From NCBI GenBank assembly GCA_947501215.1, contig CANMUS010000001.1, forward strand, positions 620,001-684,000: a stretch of 64,000 nucleotides of DNA, given 5' to 3'. The stretch is from an uncultured Erythrobacter sp. (GTDB lineage Bacteria; Pseudomonadota; Alphaproteobacteria; Sphingomonadales; Sphingomonadaceae). The translations under genes and the position numbers were made by a program. The notes under the pieces were generated by a model, which was not told the origin of the DNA, made no database searches, and saw only the letters and a program-made list of their open reading frames with translations. This document shows, one piece after another, positions 17,921 to 26,471 of the stretch; the stretch's first letter is position 1; each line of letters starts with the position of its first letter.

Positions 17921-18535
17921 ATGCGTATTCTCGCGATAGAAACGGCGACCGAAGCCTGCTCGGTGGCGCTTTTCGATGACACAAAGCTCGTCGACGCGCG
18001 GCACGAGGTTCTGGGGCGCGGCCATGCCGAACGGTTGGTGCCGATGATCGCCGAATTGCCCGAGAAGGGCCGTGCGGATCGCATCCTCGTCTCGCTCGGC
18101 CCGGGCAGCTTTACCGGCGTGCGGATCGGGCTTGCGGTGGCGCGAGCGCTCGGTATCGCCTGGGGAGCCGAGGTGCTCGGCTACCCGACGCTTGAGCTGG
18201 TCCGCGTGCGCAGCTGGCAACCAGATCCCCGCGCGGTCACCGTCTGCATGAACGGGGGCCATGGCGAATGGTTCATCCAGAACTTCGCCGCAGATGGGCC
18301 TGCCGAAGACGAGGTCCGATCGCTCGCGCCTGTCGCGGCCGCGGAGGCGGCTCGCTACCGCTTCCTGGCCGGCAATCGTGCCAAGGAACTGGCGGCGTTG
18401 CTAAAAGAGGATGCGCTTGTGCTGGAGCTGACACCGGATGCCCGCGCGGCATACCTGCTCCACGAAAGCCGCCTCACCTCCGATCTCGCGCCCCTCTACG
18501 GTCGGAGGCCGGACGCGAAGCTTCCGGGTAAATGA
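17921..18535 (+). CDS. tsaB: tRNA threonylcarbamoyladenosine biosynthesis protein TsaB
   Basis: 204 residues. The ASKHA-type N-terminus ILAIETATEACSVALFD, and LVSLGPGSFTGVRIGLAVARALGIA, are diagnostic of TsaB, the scaffold partner of TsaD in making t6A37 on ANN-decoding tRNAs. TsaD is not in the window. Its stop overlaps the rimI start by 4 nt (ATGA), the common tsaB-rimI pairing in Proteobacteria. The C-terminal part is short, as in other alphaproteobacterial members. Confidence 0.95.
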   Translation: MRILAIETATEACSVALFDDTKLVDARHEVLGRGHAERLVPMIAELPEKGRADRILVSLGPGSFTGVRIGLAVARALGIAWGAEVLGYPTLELVRVRSWQPDPRAVTVCMNGGHGEWFIQNFAADGPAEDEVRSLAPVAAAEAARYRFLAGNRAKELAALLKEDALVLELTPDARAAYLLHESRLTSDLAPLYGRRPDAKLPGK

Positions 18536-18984
18536 ACGAAATCGGCAAGTTGATGGCAGTCATGGATGCTGCCTTCGACCCGCATTGGCGCGAAGCGTGG
18601 ACGCGGGCGCAGGTCGAGGGGTCGCTCGCCCTACCCCATACTTATGCCTTGTTGTGCAACGCCCGCGGCGACGCTGTCGGCCCAGACGAGGAAGCCGCCG
18701 GATTCGTTCTCGCCCGCCGCGCTCCGGGGGAGGAAGAATTGCTATTGGTTGCAGTCCACCCCGACCATCGCGGCAAAGGCCTCGGCCGCCAATTACTCGA
18801 ACAATTCTTCGAGAGTGCCCGCAATGGCGGCGCGGAGCAGGTATTTCTGGAAATGCGAGCCAATAACCCGGCCGAGCAGCTCTATCGCGCAGTCGGGCTC
18901 GAACCGATCGGTCGGCGGCCTGCCTATTACCGCACTCTCGATGGCGAGACCCTGGACGCCATCACCTTCGGTCGAAAGTTGTAA
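18532..18984 (+). CDS. rimI: GNAT N-acetyltransferase, RimI-like
   Basis: 150 residues with the GNAT acetyl-CoA motif: ELLLVAVHPDHRGKGLGRQLLE (motif A; Q/RxxGxG/A as HRGKGLG) and the following FLEMRANNPAEQLYRAVGLEPIGRRPAYY, typical of RimI, which acetylates the N-terminal Ala of ribosomal protein S18. Coupling to tsaB through an ATGA overlap supports the RimI assignment, although the GNAT fold alone does not fix the substrate. It ends in a markedly AT-rich region before mucR. Confidence 0.9.
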   Translation: MNEIGKLMAVMDAAFDPHWREAWTRAQVEGSLALPHTYALLCNARGDAVGPDEEAAGFVLARRAPGEEELLLVAVHPDHRGKGLGRQLLEQFFESARNGGAEQVFLEMRANNPAEQLYRAVGLEPIGRRPAYYRTLDGETLDAITFGRKL

Positions 18985-19039
18985 ATACACGCCAATTCAC
19001 TTGTATATTTGCGTCAAAATAATCCTGTGAACTGGACGC

Positions 19040-19067
19040 TTTACTTCTCTTGTCGATTTTATACAAT
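19040..19067 (+). promoter_or_regulatory. Putative mucR promoter in an AT-rich gap
   Basis: TTTACT (19040-19045), a 16-bp spacer and TACAAT (19062-19067) give a fair sigma-70-like promoter about 55 nt before the mucR start. The whole gap (18985-19121) is strikingly AT-rich with repeated TpA steps (tgtatattt, ttttatacaat). Ros/MucR proteins are known to bind such AT-rich, TpA-containing sites and to repress their own genes, so autoregulation is plausible but inferred. Confidence 0.5.
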
Positions 19068-19121
19068 GTTGCTTATCAAAGGGTCACATCAAGAAAGACA
19101 GGCTGAAGGGAGCCTTGCCGA

Positions 19122-19562
19122 ATGGACACTATCGAAACCGACATGACCGAAACGCTGATCACGCTGACCTCGGATATTGTCGCTGCACACGTGAGCAACA
19201 ATAGCGTGGCCGTCGAGGACGTGCCGACGCTTATTTCCAATGTCTATTCAGCCCTTTCCGGCCTCGACGGCGCAGGCTCCGCCGCCGAACCCACTCCCGA
19301 TCCCGCTGTTTCGGTCCGTTCTTCGGTAAAGAAGGACCATCTCGTCTGCCTCGACTGCGGCAAGAAGATGAAAATGCTCAAACGGCACTTGTCGACCGAG
19401 CATGACATGACGCCGGAAGACTATCGTGCGCGTTGGGGACTGTCGGCCGATTATCCGATGGTCGCGCCGGACTATGCCGCCACCCGCCGCGACCTTGCGG
19501 TAAAGATCGGCCTTGGCCGCAAGCCCGGCCAGAAGCGCGGTCGCAAGAAGAAGAGCGCATAA
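19122..19562 (+). CDS. mucR: Ros/MucR family zinc-finger transcriptional regulator
   Basis: 146 residues. The prokaryotic C2H2 finger is C76-LD-C79, nine residues, H89, four residues, H94, within VCLDCGKKMKMLKRHLSTEHDMTPEDYRARW in part; the tail GRKPGQKRGRKKKSA is strongly basic. N-terminal helices (1-45) match the oligomerisation part of the family. These are H-NS-like global regulators in alphaproteobacteria, controlling envelope, motility and cell-cycle genes. It stands alone between an AT-rich promoter region and an intrinsic terminator. The family is certain; target genes are not shown by this sequence. Confidence 0.95.
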   Translation: MDTIETDMTETLITLTSDIVAAHVSNNSVAVEDVPTLISNVYSALSGLDGAGSAAEPTPDPAVSVRSSVKKDHLVCLDCGKKMKMLKRHLSTEHDMTPEDYRARWGLSADYPMVAPDYAATRRDLAVKIGLGRKPGQKRGRKKKSA

Positions 19563-19588
19563 AGCCCTTCGGTTCGCCTTGAGGAAGA

Positions 19589-19621
19589 CGCCCCGGCCCG
19601 ATAAGGGTACGGGGCGTTTTT
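19589..19621 (+). terminator. Intrinsic terminator after mucR
   Basis: Stem cgccccg / cggggcg (19589-19595 and 19610-19616) with a 14-nt loop, followed by five T residues (19617-19621). It starts 26 nt after the mucR stop and ends 14 nt before the fur ATG, so fur may depend on read-through or on a promoter overlapping this region. Confidence 0.8.
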
Positions 19622-19635
19622 CAATCGGGAAGCAA

Positions 19636-20058
19636 ATGCACCAGAAAATCGATCTCGAGCAATTGTGTGCCGACAAGGGCCTGCGCATTACCGAACAGCG
19701 GCGGGTTATCGCGCGCGTCCTGTCGGAAAGCGACGACCATCCCGATGTCGAACTGCTCCACGAGCGCGCCAACAAGATCGATTCCGGCATTTCGATCGCG
19801 ACGGTCTATCGCACCGTGCGCCTGTTCGAAGAGGCCGGGATCCTCGACCGCCACGATTTCGGCGATGGCCGCGCCCGCTACGAAGCGGCGCCCGAGGCTC
19901 ATCACGATCACCTGATCGACGTGGAAACGGGTAAGGTCATCGAATTCGTCGACCCCGAGATCGAGGCGCTGCAGAAGCAGATCGCCGAGAAGCTCGGTTA
20001 TCGCCTCGTCGACCATCGCCTGGAACTCTATGGCGTCCGGCTCGACCGCGAAAGCTGA
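19636..20058 (+). CDS. fur: Fur family transcriptional regulator (alphaproteobacterial type)
   Basis: 140 residues. A winged-helix DNA-binding domain (RITEQRRVIARVLSES, SIATVYRTVRLFEEAGIL) is followed by the metal-site strand HHDHLIDVETGKVIEF (89-104). The CxxC pairs of gamma-proteobacterial Fur are absent, as is common for alphaproteobacterial Fur/Mur, where the protein may answer to manganese or iron. ATG 19636 gives the usual first residues; the frame open upstream crosses the terminator and is not used. It overlaps the plsC-like gene by 29 nt. Confidence 0.93.
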   Translation: MHQKIDLEQLCADKGLRITEQRRVIARVLSESDDHPDVELLHERANKIDSGISIATVYRTVRLFEEAGILDRHDFGDGRARYEAAPEAHHDHLIDVETGKVIEFVDPEIEALQKQIAEKLGYRLVDHRLELYGVRLDRES

Positions 20059-20935
20059 GCGACGCCTAGCGCGCTATACCGAGCGTCGGCTGGCCGCCGC
20101 GCGCGGAGAAAAAGTACCGCTGACGGCCACCGGTTGGGTGCGGTTCACGTTACGGGCGCTCGGCATACTCGCGCTGCTGATCGTGTTCGTGCCGCTGCAC
20201 TATCTCTACCGCATTTTCGCCTATGGTTCGCCCTTCCCCATGCTGTTCCTGCGCTACACGGCGCGAGTAATCGGGGCGCGGGTCACTATCGTAGGCACGC
20301 CGCTGCGGCGGGACGTTTTCTTCATCTCCAATCACCTGTCGTGGGTCGACATACTCGCCTCTGCCGGTGCCAGCGGGACGGCCTTCGTCGCCAAGCAGGA
20401 ACTGGCCGAGGTGCCGGTGATCGGCTGGCTGTGTCGGCTCAATCGCACGGTGTTCGTCAAGCGCGAGAACCGCTTGGGCGTGGCCGAACAAATCAACGCG
20501 CTGAAGGAAGCGCTGCAGGACAATTGGTCGGTCACGGTCTTTCCTGAGGGCACGGTGACGGACGGACAGTCGCTGCTGCCATTCAAATCCTCTATGCTGT
20601 CGGTGCTGGAGCCGCCGCCGCCCGGTGTCCTCGTCCAGCCCGTGATGCTCGACTATGGCGAGAATGCCGAGGAAATTGGCTGGGTCGGCGACGAAAGCGG
20701 ATTGCACAATGCAATGCGGGTCATGGCACGCAAGGGTACCTTCCCACTACGCATCAATTACCTCGAGCCGTTCAGTCCGGAGGACCATCGCGGACGCAAG
20801 GCGATCGCCGCCAAGGCGCGCGAGGAGATCGAGGAAGCGCTGGTTGCCGCACTCGGCAGGCCACTGCGCGATTTCCAGCATGTCGTCGATGCGGTGTGCT
20901 ATCGCCCCAAGGACGGCACCGCCGACGCCACTTAG
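20030..20935 (+). CDS. plsC: 1-acyl-sn-glycerol-3-phosphate acyltransferase
   Basis: 301-residue membrane-associated acyltransferase making phosphatidic acid. A hydrophobic segment (about 40-62) precedes the catalytic HX4D motif in SNHLSWVD (H102, D107) and the substrate-binding FPEGT (172-176). A long C-terminal region after the catalytic core is ordinary for alphaproteobacterial members found next to fur. Its start lies inside fur (29-nt overlap), implying coupling. The stop overlaps that of the convergent LysR gene by 4 nt. Confidence 0.9.
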   Translation: MASGSTAKAERRLARYTERRLAAARGEKVPLTATGWVRFTLRALGILALLIVFVPLHYLYRIFAYGSPFPMLFLRYTARVIGARVTIVGTPLRRDVFFISNHLSWVDILASAGASGTAFVAKQELAEVPVIGWLCRLNRTVFVKRENRLGVAEQINALKEALQDNWSVTVFPEGTVTDGQSLLPFKSSMLSVLEPPPPGVLVQPVMLDYGENAEEIGWVGDESGLHNAMRVMARKGTFPLRINYLEPFSPEDHRGRKAIAAKAREEIEEALVAALGRPLRDFQHVVDAVCYRPKDGTADAT

Positions 20936-21816
20936 AGTTCGGCGCCGATCAGCCAGTCGTGGAACAGGCGCACGGGGCGCTCTTCCAGAGCGGTCGGCTT
21001 GCACACGAACCAGTAGCTGTAGGGGCTTTCCACATCGACATCGAACAGGCGGGCGAGCCGGTTGTCGTGCGCGCGGCGCAAGTGATCGTCATGCATGATC
21101 GCAATGCCGAGGCCCTGCGCAGCCGCTTCCAGCATGATCTGCCCTGAATCGAAGTGATCGATTGCCGCAGGCTCCAGATCGGGCATGCCGATCTCCTGCC
21201 GCCAGGCGACGAAGCTTTCGGACAGTTCGTTGTGAATCAGGAAGGTCTGCTTGGCGAGAGCTTCCTGATCCGGATCATCGCCCAGCTTTTCCTGCAATCC
21301 GCGGCTGCAGATCGCATGGACCTTGTTGTAGTCCAGTCGCACGGCGTGCAGGCCCCGCCCCGGCCCGCGCGACAGGATGATGGCCGCATCGAGCAAATCG
21401 CCGACCCGATCCTCGAGATGCGCGCCCGTATCGATATCGATGTGCAACAGCGGGTGGCGCGCGCGCAACTCGCCGAGCTTGGGGAACAGGCGCTGTGTGC
21501 CGAACAGCGGCAGCACGCCAAGGCGCAAACGGAGCAGCGAGAGATTGTCGGACTGGCTCTCCACCGCCCGCGCAAGGGCCTCCAGCTGCGGATTTACCGC
21601 TTCGTAGAACGCATGGCCATCATCGGTCAGCTGCATCGACTGCCGTGCACGCGTGAACAGCTTCTTGCCGACGAATTCCTCGAGGTTTCCGATCCGCCGC
21701 GACAGGGCCGAAGGGCTGAGGCCCAGTTCCTCCGCAGCCGCCCGGGCGGAACCCAGCCGGACGGTGCGCACGAAGGCTTCGAGCGCACGCAGGGGGGGAA
21801 GTCGCCGGGTTGCCAT
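20932..21816 (-). CDS. LysR family transcriptional regulator (GcvA-like)
   Basis: 294 residues. The N-terminal winged helix RLPPLRALEAFVRTVRLGS, AAEELGLSPSALSRRIGNLEEFVGKKLF is typical LysR, closest in style to the GcvA group. The effector domain (about 95-290) has the usual two-lobe pattern, with the GIAIMHDDHLRRA segment. No divergent partner gene is adjacent: upstream is a 70-bp gap to corC on the same strand, so its own regulon and ligand are unknown. Confidence 0.88.
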   Translation of the reverse strand: MATRRLPPLRALEAFVRTVRLGSARAAAEELGLSPSALSRRIGNLEEFVGKKLFTRARQSMQLTDDGHAFYEAVNPQLEALARAVESQSDNLSLLRLRLGVLPLFGTQRLFPKLGELRARHPLLHIDIDTGAHLEDRVGDLLDAAIILSRGPGRGLHAVRLDYNKVHAICSRGLQEKLGDDPDQEALAKQTFLIHNELSESFVAWRQEIGMPDLEPAAIDHFDSGQIMLEAAAQGLGIAIMHDDHLRRAHDNRLARLFDVDVESPYSYWFVCKPTALEERPVRLFHDWLIGAEL

Positions 21817-21886
21817 GATGCTTGCTAGCTATGGACGGGACGCGCAACTGTCGAGGGCGAATGTGCGAATTCGTGCAACAATGCGG

Positions 21887-22810
21887 TCAGTCGCTTTGGC
21901 CCTCGTCCTCGCCGGCAGGCTCGTGCAGGCGCAGGCGCTTCACGTGCGTCTCGTCGCCATCGGTAACCTCGATCCGCCAGCCGCTTGGATGCGCGACCAC
22001 CGTGCCGACCTGCGGGACTTGCTCGGCCAGCACGAAGGCGAGCCCGCCCAGCGTATCGACAGATTCCTCGACCTCGGCGAGCGCGGGATCGACCTGCTCG
22101 GCCACATCGTCCAGCTCGGCGCGCGCGTCACAATCCCACATTCCGGCGCCGATCGGCACGATCCATTCCTCGGGCGCGTCGTCGTGCTCGTCCTCGATCT
22201 CGCCGACGATTTCCTCGACCAGATCCTCGATCGTGATGATCCCGTCGGTGCCGGAGAATTCGTCCACCACGATGGCCAGGTGCATGCGCTGGGCGCGCAT
22301 GTCGGCCAGCACATCGAGCGCATTGCGCGTCTGCGGCACGTAGAGCGGCTGGCGCATCAGCACGGTCCAGTCCGCCGGCGGTTCGTCTCCGCGCGCCAGA
22401 TAGGGAAACACGTCTTTCAGATGGACCATTCCGATCACATGGTCGAGCTGGTCGCGATAGACGGGCATGCGCGAATGGCCGTGTTCGGCGAAGGTCTCGA
22501 CCAGCTCGTCCCAGCTGGCCGTCGCGTTCATGGCGACGATCTCGCCGCGCGGCACGGCGACGTCGTCGGCATCGTGTTCGGAGAAGTGCAGCAGGTTGCG
22601 CAGCATTTGGCGCTCGACCTGCGAGAGATCGCCCGTGCCGCTATGCTCGGGCTCGTCCTCGCCGTTCTCGTCCTCGTGCTCGTCGATAGCTTCTTCCAGC
22701 TGCGCGCGCAGGCTGCGCTCGCCGCCGTCGGGATCGAACATTTTCCGGATTGCGAGCCACAGCCCGCTTCTACTCTCCGCGTCTCCGGCGGGTGATGACG
22801 AATCGGGCAT
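21887..22810 (-). CDS. corC: CBS-domain CorC/HlyC-type transporter-associated protein
   Basis: 307 residues. Two CBS repeats (VAVPRGEIVAMNATASWDELVETFAEHGHSRMPVYRD in part; then VLMRQPLYVPQTRNALDVLADM, MHLAIVVDEFSGTDGIITIEDLVEEIVGEI) precede a C-terminal CorC_HlyC domain. An acidic, low-complexity N-terminus (about 35-60) precedes them. It has no membrane segment, as in CorC itself. It lies directly downstream of ybeY, the usual phoH-ybeY-corC order, but the lnt gene that commonly follows in Proteobacteria is not here; a LysR gene takes its place. Confidence 0.9.
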   Translation of the reverse strand: MPDSSSPAGDAESRSGLWLAIRKMFDPDGGERSLRAQLEEAIDEHEDENGEDEPEHSGTGDLSQVERQMLRNLLHFSEHDADDVAVPRGEIVAMNATASWDELVETFAEHGHSRMPVYRDQLDHVIGMVHLKDVFPYLARGDEPPADWTVLMRQPLYVPQTRNALDVLADMRAQRMHLAIVVDEFSGTDGIITIEDLVEEIVGEIEDEHDDAPEEWIVPIGAGMWDCDARAELDDVAEQVDPALAEVEESVDTLGGLAFVLAEQVPQVGTVVAHPSGWRIEVTDGDETHVKRLRLHEPAGEDEGQSD

Positions 22811-22831
22811 GGCCCTAACAATGCGCTCCCA

Positions 22832-23320
22832 TCAGTTGCGATCCCCATATGGGTCGGCGATGCCCATTTTTGCAAGAGCGGCGATCTCGAGCGCTTCCAT
22901 GGCCTCGGCCTGCGCGTCGCTATCGACATGGTCGTGCCCGGCGAGATGGAGCAGGCCGTGGACGATCAGATGGGCGGTGTGGTGTTCGAGGCTGACGCCC
23001 TTCTCCGCCGCCTCGCGCGCGCATGTTTCGTGGGCAAGCGCAATATCGCCGAGCATTTCGGGCGGGCCCTCGGGCGCGAGCGCGAGCAACTCGTCGCGTT
23101 CCAGCATGGGGAAGCTGAGCACATTGGTCGGCTTGTCCTTGCCGCGCCATTCGCGGTTGAGGTCGTGGACCTGCTCGTCGGTGGTGAAGAGGAGCGATGC
23201 GGTGAGGCGCTCGCTCGCTAGGACTGGCTCCACCCCGGCTGCCGCCGCGACCACGCGCCCGGCAAGGCCCTCCCAGTCAAGCGCCGCGGGCCACCCGTCC
23301 ATTGCGATATCGAGGTCCAT
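22832..23320 (-). CDS. ybeY: Endoribonuclease YbeY
   Basis: 162-residue zinc endoribonuclease required for 16S rRNA 3' end maturation and ribosome quality control. The signature HX3HX5H is H121-GLL-H125-LAGHD-H131, with the conserved TNVLSFP strand (65-71) and LGDIALA. The start at 23320 gives a normal N-terminus. It is 21 bp upstream of corC, probably in one transcript. Upstream, the expected phoH is separated from it by about 1 kb containing a frameshifted membrane gene. Confidence 0.95.
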   Translation of the reverse strand: MDLDIAMDGWPAALDWEGLAGRVVAAAAGVEPVLASERLTASLLFTTDEQVHDLNREWRGKDKPTNVLSFPMLERDELLALAPEGPPEMLGDIALAHETCAREAAEKGVSLEHHTAHLIVHGLLHLAGHDHVDSDAQAEAMEALEIAALAKMGIADPYGDRN

Positions 23321-23521
23321 CAGCCTGCCGAACTCCGAGACATGGACCGCATGTTACACTGTCCAGAGCGGAAATACCTGCCTTCCCTTCGCGGGATGCA
23401 AACTGGTGGAAGCGTGCAGAGGAAACCGTAAGCCATCCGCGCCATCTAGCGGAGCATCCGAAGGTAGGAAAGCGACTGCTGGCGTCTGCTTTTGGGTGGG
23501 AAACGGACGTTAGCTCAGCAG

Positions 23522-24245
23522 CTACATTGAGTGGTGGTAGAGCCACCATCCGAAATGCTTCAGCGGTCCACGATCGAAGAAAGCAAACTCCAAACATTGC
23601 TCAATCACGAGGGCAGGCCCCACGATCAACCACACTGGATGAATTTTCCCATAGCGCAGCTGATCGCGCACAGCTGCTACAATGATCGGCGAGTAGGCCA
23701 TCACCAGCCCGAGGGAGATGTCGGGGTAAGGGAGGGCGGGGAATAAATGTCGCAAGCGAAAGAATGCGGGCCACAACAGTTGGATCGTAGCCAGCATCAT
23801 CAGTCGCTTGTGCCAATCTGCTCTTCGCCGAAACCAGAGCGCAGTAATTGCCAGCATGAGGTAAAGGGAAAGCCCCGAAACAGTCCCCGCCAGCGATGAT
23901 GTTGCGGCTGACCCTTGCTCGCCAAAGTCCCGCTGCGCCGCCCACAGCGCGGTTGCGATACCGCTCCACCAGACAAGTACCGCAAGCGGAAGCGCGCTTT
24001 GTCCGAGCTTTCGATGCAGCGGTGTTCGCTGCGCTCTGACGAGCACGCTCTGTGCAATTATCAACACAATCCACGCAAAGGCGACTGCGCCGTGAAGATG
24101 TACGAACCATGGGGCGGCAAATGTGCGCCGCACCATCGGCAGGGCATAAGTTACGCCGAAGCCCAATGTGACCACTGCGAGTCCGCCAAGCCCGAATGCC
24201 AAGTAAAAAAAACGTCGCGCGATCGCGAGCCCACGGATTTGACAT
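23522..24245 (-). pseudogene. Multi-pass membrane protein gene with an apparent frameshift at a T8 tract
   Basis: From the ATG at 24245 (weak ggggg 8 nt upstream) the frame reads MSNPWARDRATFF and then meets eight T residues (24205-24212, coding sense), after which the coding-like frame is shifted: FYLAFGLGGLAVVTLGFG continues to the stop at 23522. With seven T residues the two parts join smoothly as RDRATFFYLAFG. The main part (about 240 residues) has some six or seven hydrophobic segments, an APWFVHLHG...FAWIVL region and PAFFRLRHLFP, like uncharacterised DUF2306-type membrane proteins. Without the shift only a TTG start at 24292 is available. It could be a sequencing error, a decaying gene or slippage-controlled expression. 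Base composition is visibly less GC-rich than its neighbours. Confidence 0.65.
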
Positions 24246-24319
24246 GTGATTGCCCCCAAGCGCGATATGCCGGAGGACGCCCGTGTCCGCAATCGGGTCG
24301 TTAGCGGACACTTGCTGCC

Positions 24320-25363
24320 TTACCCTCCGGGCCCCTCATACGCCTCGACGATCCGCCCCACGATCGGGTGGCGCACCACATCGGCTGCCGTAAACCGGAT
24401 CGTGCCGAAGCCTTCCAACCCCTCCAGCTTGCCGACCGCATCGGCGAGGCCGCTCATGCCGCCGCCGCCGGGGATGTCGACCTGGTTCGGGTCGCCGCAG
24501 ATGACCATGCGGCTGTTCTGACCGAAGCGGGTGAGGAACATCTTCATCTGCTCGCGCGTCGTGTTCTGCGCCTCGTCGAGGATCACGAAGGCATCGGCCA
24601 GAGTGCGTCCGCGCATGAAGGCAATGGGCGCGATTTCGATCTCGCCGCTCGCCAGCCGCCGCTCGACCTGTTCGGGCGGCATGCAATCGTAGAGCGCATC
24701 GTAAAGCGGCCGCAGATAGGGATCGACCTTTTCCTTCATGTCGCCGGGCAGAAAGCCGAGCTTCTCGCCCGCCTCCACCGCCGGACGACTGAGGATCAGC
24801 CGCTGCACGCTGCCGGTGATCAGCTGCGCCACCGCCTGCGCCACGGCGAGATAGGTCTTGCCGGTACCCGCCGGGCCGAGGGCGAAGATGATGTCGTCGC
24901 GCACGAGGCTGCGCATGTAGGTCGCCTGCATCGCGCTGCGCGGAACGATGGTCTTGCGCCGTGTGCGGATCATGATCGGCGGGGCGTTCTTGCCCTTGCC
25001 TGGTTCGGCATCGACGATCCCGTCGAGCGTGGGTTCGTCCGACATGGCGATCAGCGCTTCGATCGCGCCGCCGTCGAGCTCCTGCCCGATGGCCAGCCGG
25101 TCGTACATCGCCTTCAGCACATCGCGCGCGCGGGCGACGCTGTCTTCCGGGCCTTCGATATGGAGCTGGTTGCCGCGGGCCGAGATGAACACGCCGAGCC
25201 GGTTTTCCACCTGCACCAGGTTCGCATCGAACTGGCCGAACAGCGCGCCGAGCAGGCTCTGGTTGTCGAAGCTGATATCGACCTGCGCGCGGCGAACCTC
25301 GCGCTGCGGACTGGGCGGCGGGGTGAAGGACCTGGCGTCCTTCGGTGCGGGTTTACGGGCCAT
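24320..25363 (-). CDS. phoH: PhoH-like ATPase
   Basis: 347 residues. An N-terminal KH-like part (about 25-105, [22 protein letters not shown]) precedes the PhoH ATPase domain with Walker [12 protein letters not shown], the Walker B-like [10 protein letters not shown] and the sensor [11 protein letters not shown]. PhoH proteins are RNA-associated ATPases/helicases of uncertain role, often acting near YbeY. It normally sits directly beside ybeY; here a frameshifted membrane gene lies between. The first residues ([19 protein letters not shown]) are probably disordered. Confidence 0.93.
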   Translation of the reverse strand: MARKPAPKDARSFTPPPSPQREVRRAQVDISFDNQSLLGALFGQFDANLVQVENRLGVFISARGNQLHIEGPEDSVARARDVLKAMYDRLAIGQELDGGAIEALIAMSDEPTLDGIVDAEPGKGKNAPPIMIRTRRKTIVPRSAMQATYMRSLVRDDIIFALGPAGTGKTYLAVAQAVAQLITGSVQRLILSRPAVEAGEKLGFLPGDMKEKVDPYLRPLYDALYDCMPPEQVERRLASGEIEIAPIAFMRGRTLADAFVILDEAQNTTREQMKMFLTRFGQNSRMVICGDPNQVDIPGGGGMSGLADAVGKLEGLEGFGTIRFTAADVVRHPIVGRIVEAYEGPGG

Positions 25364-25434
25364 GCGCTCCTTTCGTGTGTGAGTCGGAAATGTAGGCCCG
25401 ATTATGGCGCGCGCAAGCTGGAGGCCCCCTCCGG

Positions 25435-25566
25435 ATGGTGGATAGTAATACCGATGTCATCCAGCTGTGCGTTGATCGGTTGCGCAAGTCGTTGGTCGAA
25501 CGGCTGGGGCATCTGCCGAAAACGGTTTGGCTTTCTGCGGTGGAAATACTGGAACAGGCGCCATGA
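25435..25566 (+). CDS. Possible 43-residue peptide gene coupled to the next gene
   Basis: A short ORF with ATG at 25435, 43 codons, and a TGA that overlaps the ATG of the next gene as ATGA (25563-25566). The predicted peptide starts MVDSNTDVIQLCVDRLRKSL, looks helical with alternating charged and hydrophobic residues, has one Cys and Trp, and no membrane segment. A ggaggcc lies about 13 nt upstream of the ATG. The frame is open back to a stop at 25393. The exact overlap and the absence of any other gene in the 200-bp gap are the main support. The function is unknown; it may be a leader peptide or the end of a lost gene. Confidence 0.45.
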   Translation: MVDSNTDVIQLCVDRLRKSLVERLGHLPKTVWLSAVEILEQAP

Positions 25567-26456
25567 AAAAGCTCATGATCTCCTCCGCCATCGCGCTTGG
25601 TCTGTCCAGCGCCGCCCCCCTGATGGCGCAGGACGCCGATCCTGCCGAAGAAGTCATCATCGTGACCGGCGAACGCGAGCAGGAGGCGATGGAGCGGGTC
25701 GAGGGCATGACCCGGGCGATCACCCGCCGGCCCCGCGTCGACAAGCCGCTGGCCCGCCAATACGGCCAGATCTGCGTCGGCGTGATGGGCATGGACCCCG
25801 CCTATGCCGGGGTGCTGATCGACCGGATCGAGGCCAATGCCCGGCGGCTCGACATCGCGATTGCCGGCGAAGGATGCCAGGTCAACACGCTGGTCGCCTT
25901 CGTGGACGACGGCCCCGAGGAAGTGAAGCAGCTGCGCAAGGATGCGCCGTGGCTGTTTTCCACGCTGCTCGATTACGAATACGACCGGATCCTGCGCGGC
26001 AGCGGCGGGGCGCATGCGTGGCATTCGACCGAAGAGAGAGAGGTCGACGGCAAGCAGCTGGCCGTGATCGAGGTCGGCGATCCGCCGCGTCAGGTCAAGG
26101 CGGGCGATCCCTTCAACGCCACCCGCATGACCCAGCAGATCCGCATGGACATGATCGGCTCGGTCGTGCTGATGGAACGCGCGCTGGTGCCGGGCAAGAC
26201 GCTGCAGCAGCTGGCGGATTTTGCCTCCATGCGCAGCTTCGCCTCGATCGACGACATGGCCTCCGACAGTCCGGATGCTACGCCGACGATCCTGTCGCTC
26301 TTCCTCGACGCCAACGCAGCGCCGCAGGAAATGACCGAATTCGACTGGGCCTATCTCGAAGCGCTCTATCGTCTGCCGCGCACGGCGCGCGGCGAGCAGA
26401 TCCACGATGCAGCCTGGTCCGAATATCGCAAGAAGGTGATCCGCGCGAAGGATTGA
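25563..26456 (+). CDS. Exported protein of unknown function with a TonB-box-like motif
   Basis: 297 residues. A signal peptide (MKKLMISSAIALGLSSAAPLMAQ, cleavage near 22) is followed at once by an acidic stretch and EEVIIVTGEREQ (29-40). That motif looks like the TonB box/plug start of TonB-dependent receptors, yet the protein is far too short to be one and has no barrel. The remainder is soluble, with one pair of Cys (in ICVGVMG and EGCQVNT) that could form a disulfide. ATG 25563 is preferred over the frame open upstream because of the signal peptide. I do not recognise a family. It is convergent with miaB. Confidence 0.8.
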   Translation: MKKLMISSAIALGLSSAAPLMAQDADPAEEVIIVTGEREQEAMERVEGMTRAITRRPRVDKPLARQYGQICVGVMGMDPAYAGVLIDRIEANARRLDIAIAGEGCQVNTLVAFVDDGPEEVKQLRKDAPWLFSTLLDYEYDRILRGSGGAHAWHSTEEREVDGKQLAVIEVGDPPRQVKAGDPFNATRMTQQIRMDMIGSVVLMERALVPGKTLQQLADFASMRSFASIDDMASDSPDATPTILSLFLDANAAPQEMTEFDWAYLEALYRLPRTARGEQIHDAAWSEYRKKVIRAKD

Positions 26457-26471
26457 CGCGCTGGCAGAAGC

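Noticed and set aside
23321-23521. 200-bp gap between ybeY and the frameshifted gene, with phrases such as aaaagcagacg
   Set aside because: No gene or clear palindrome could be supported; it looks like degraded intergenic sequence.
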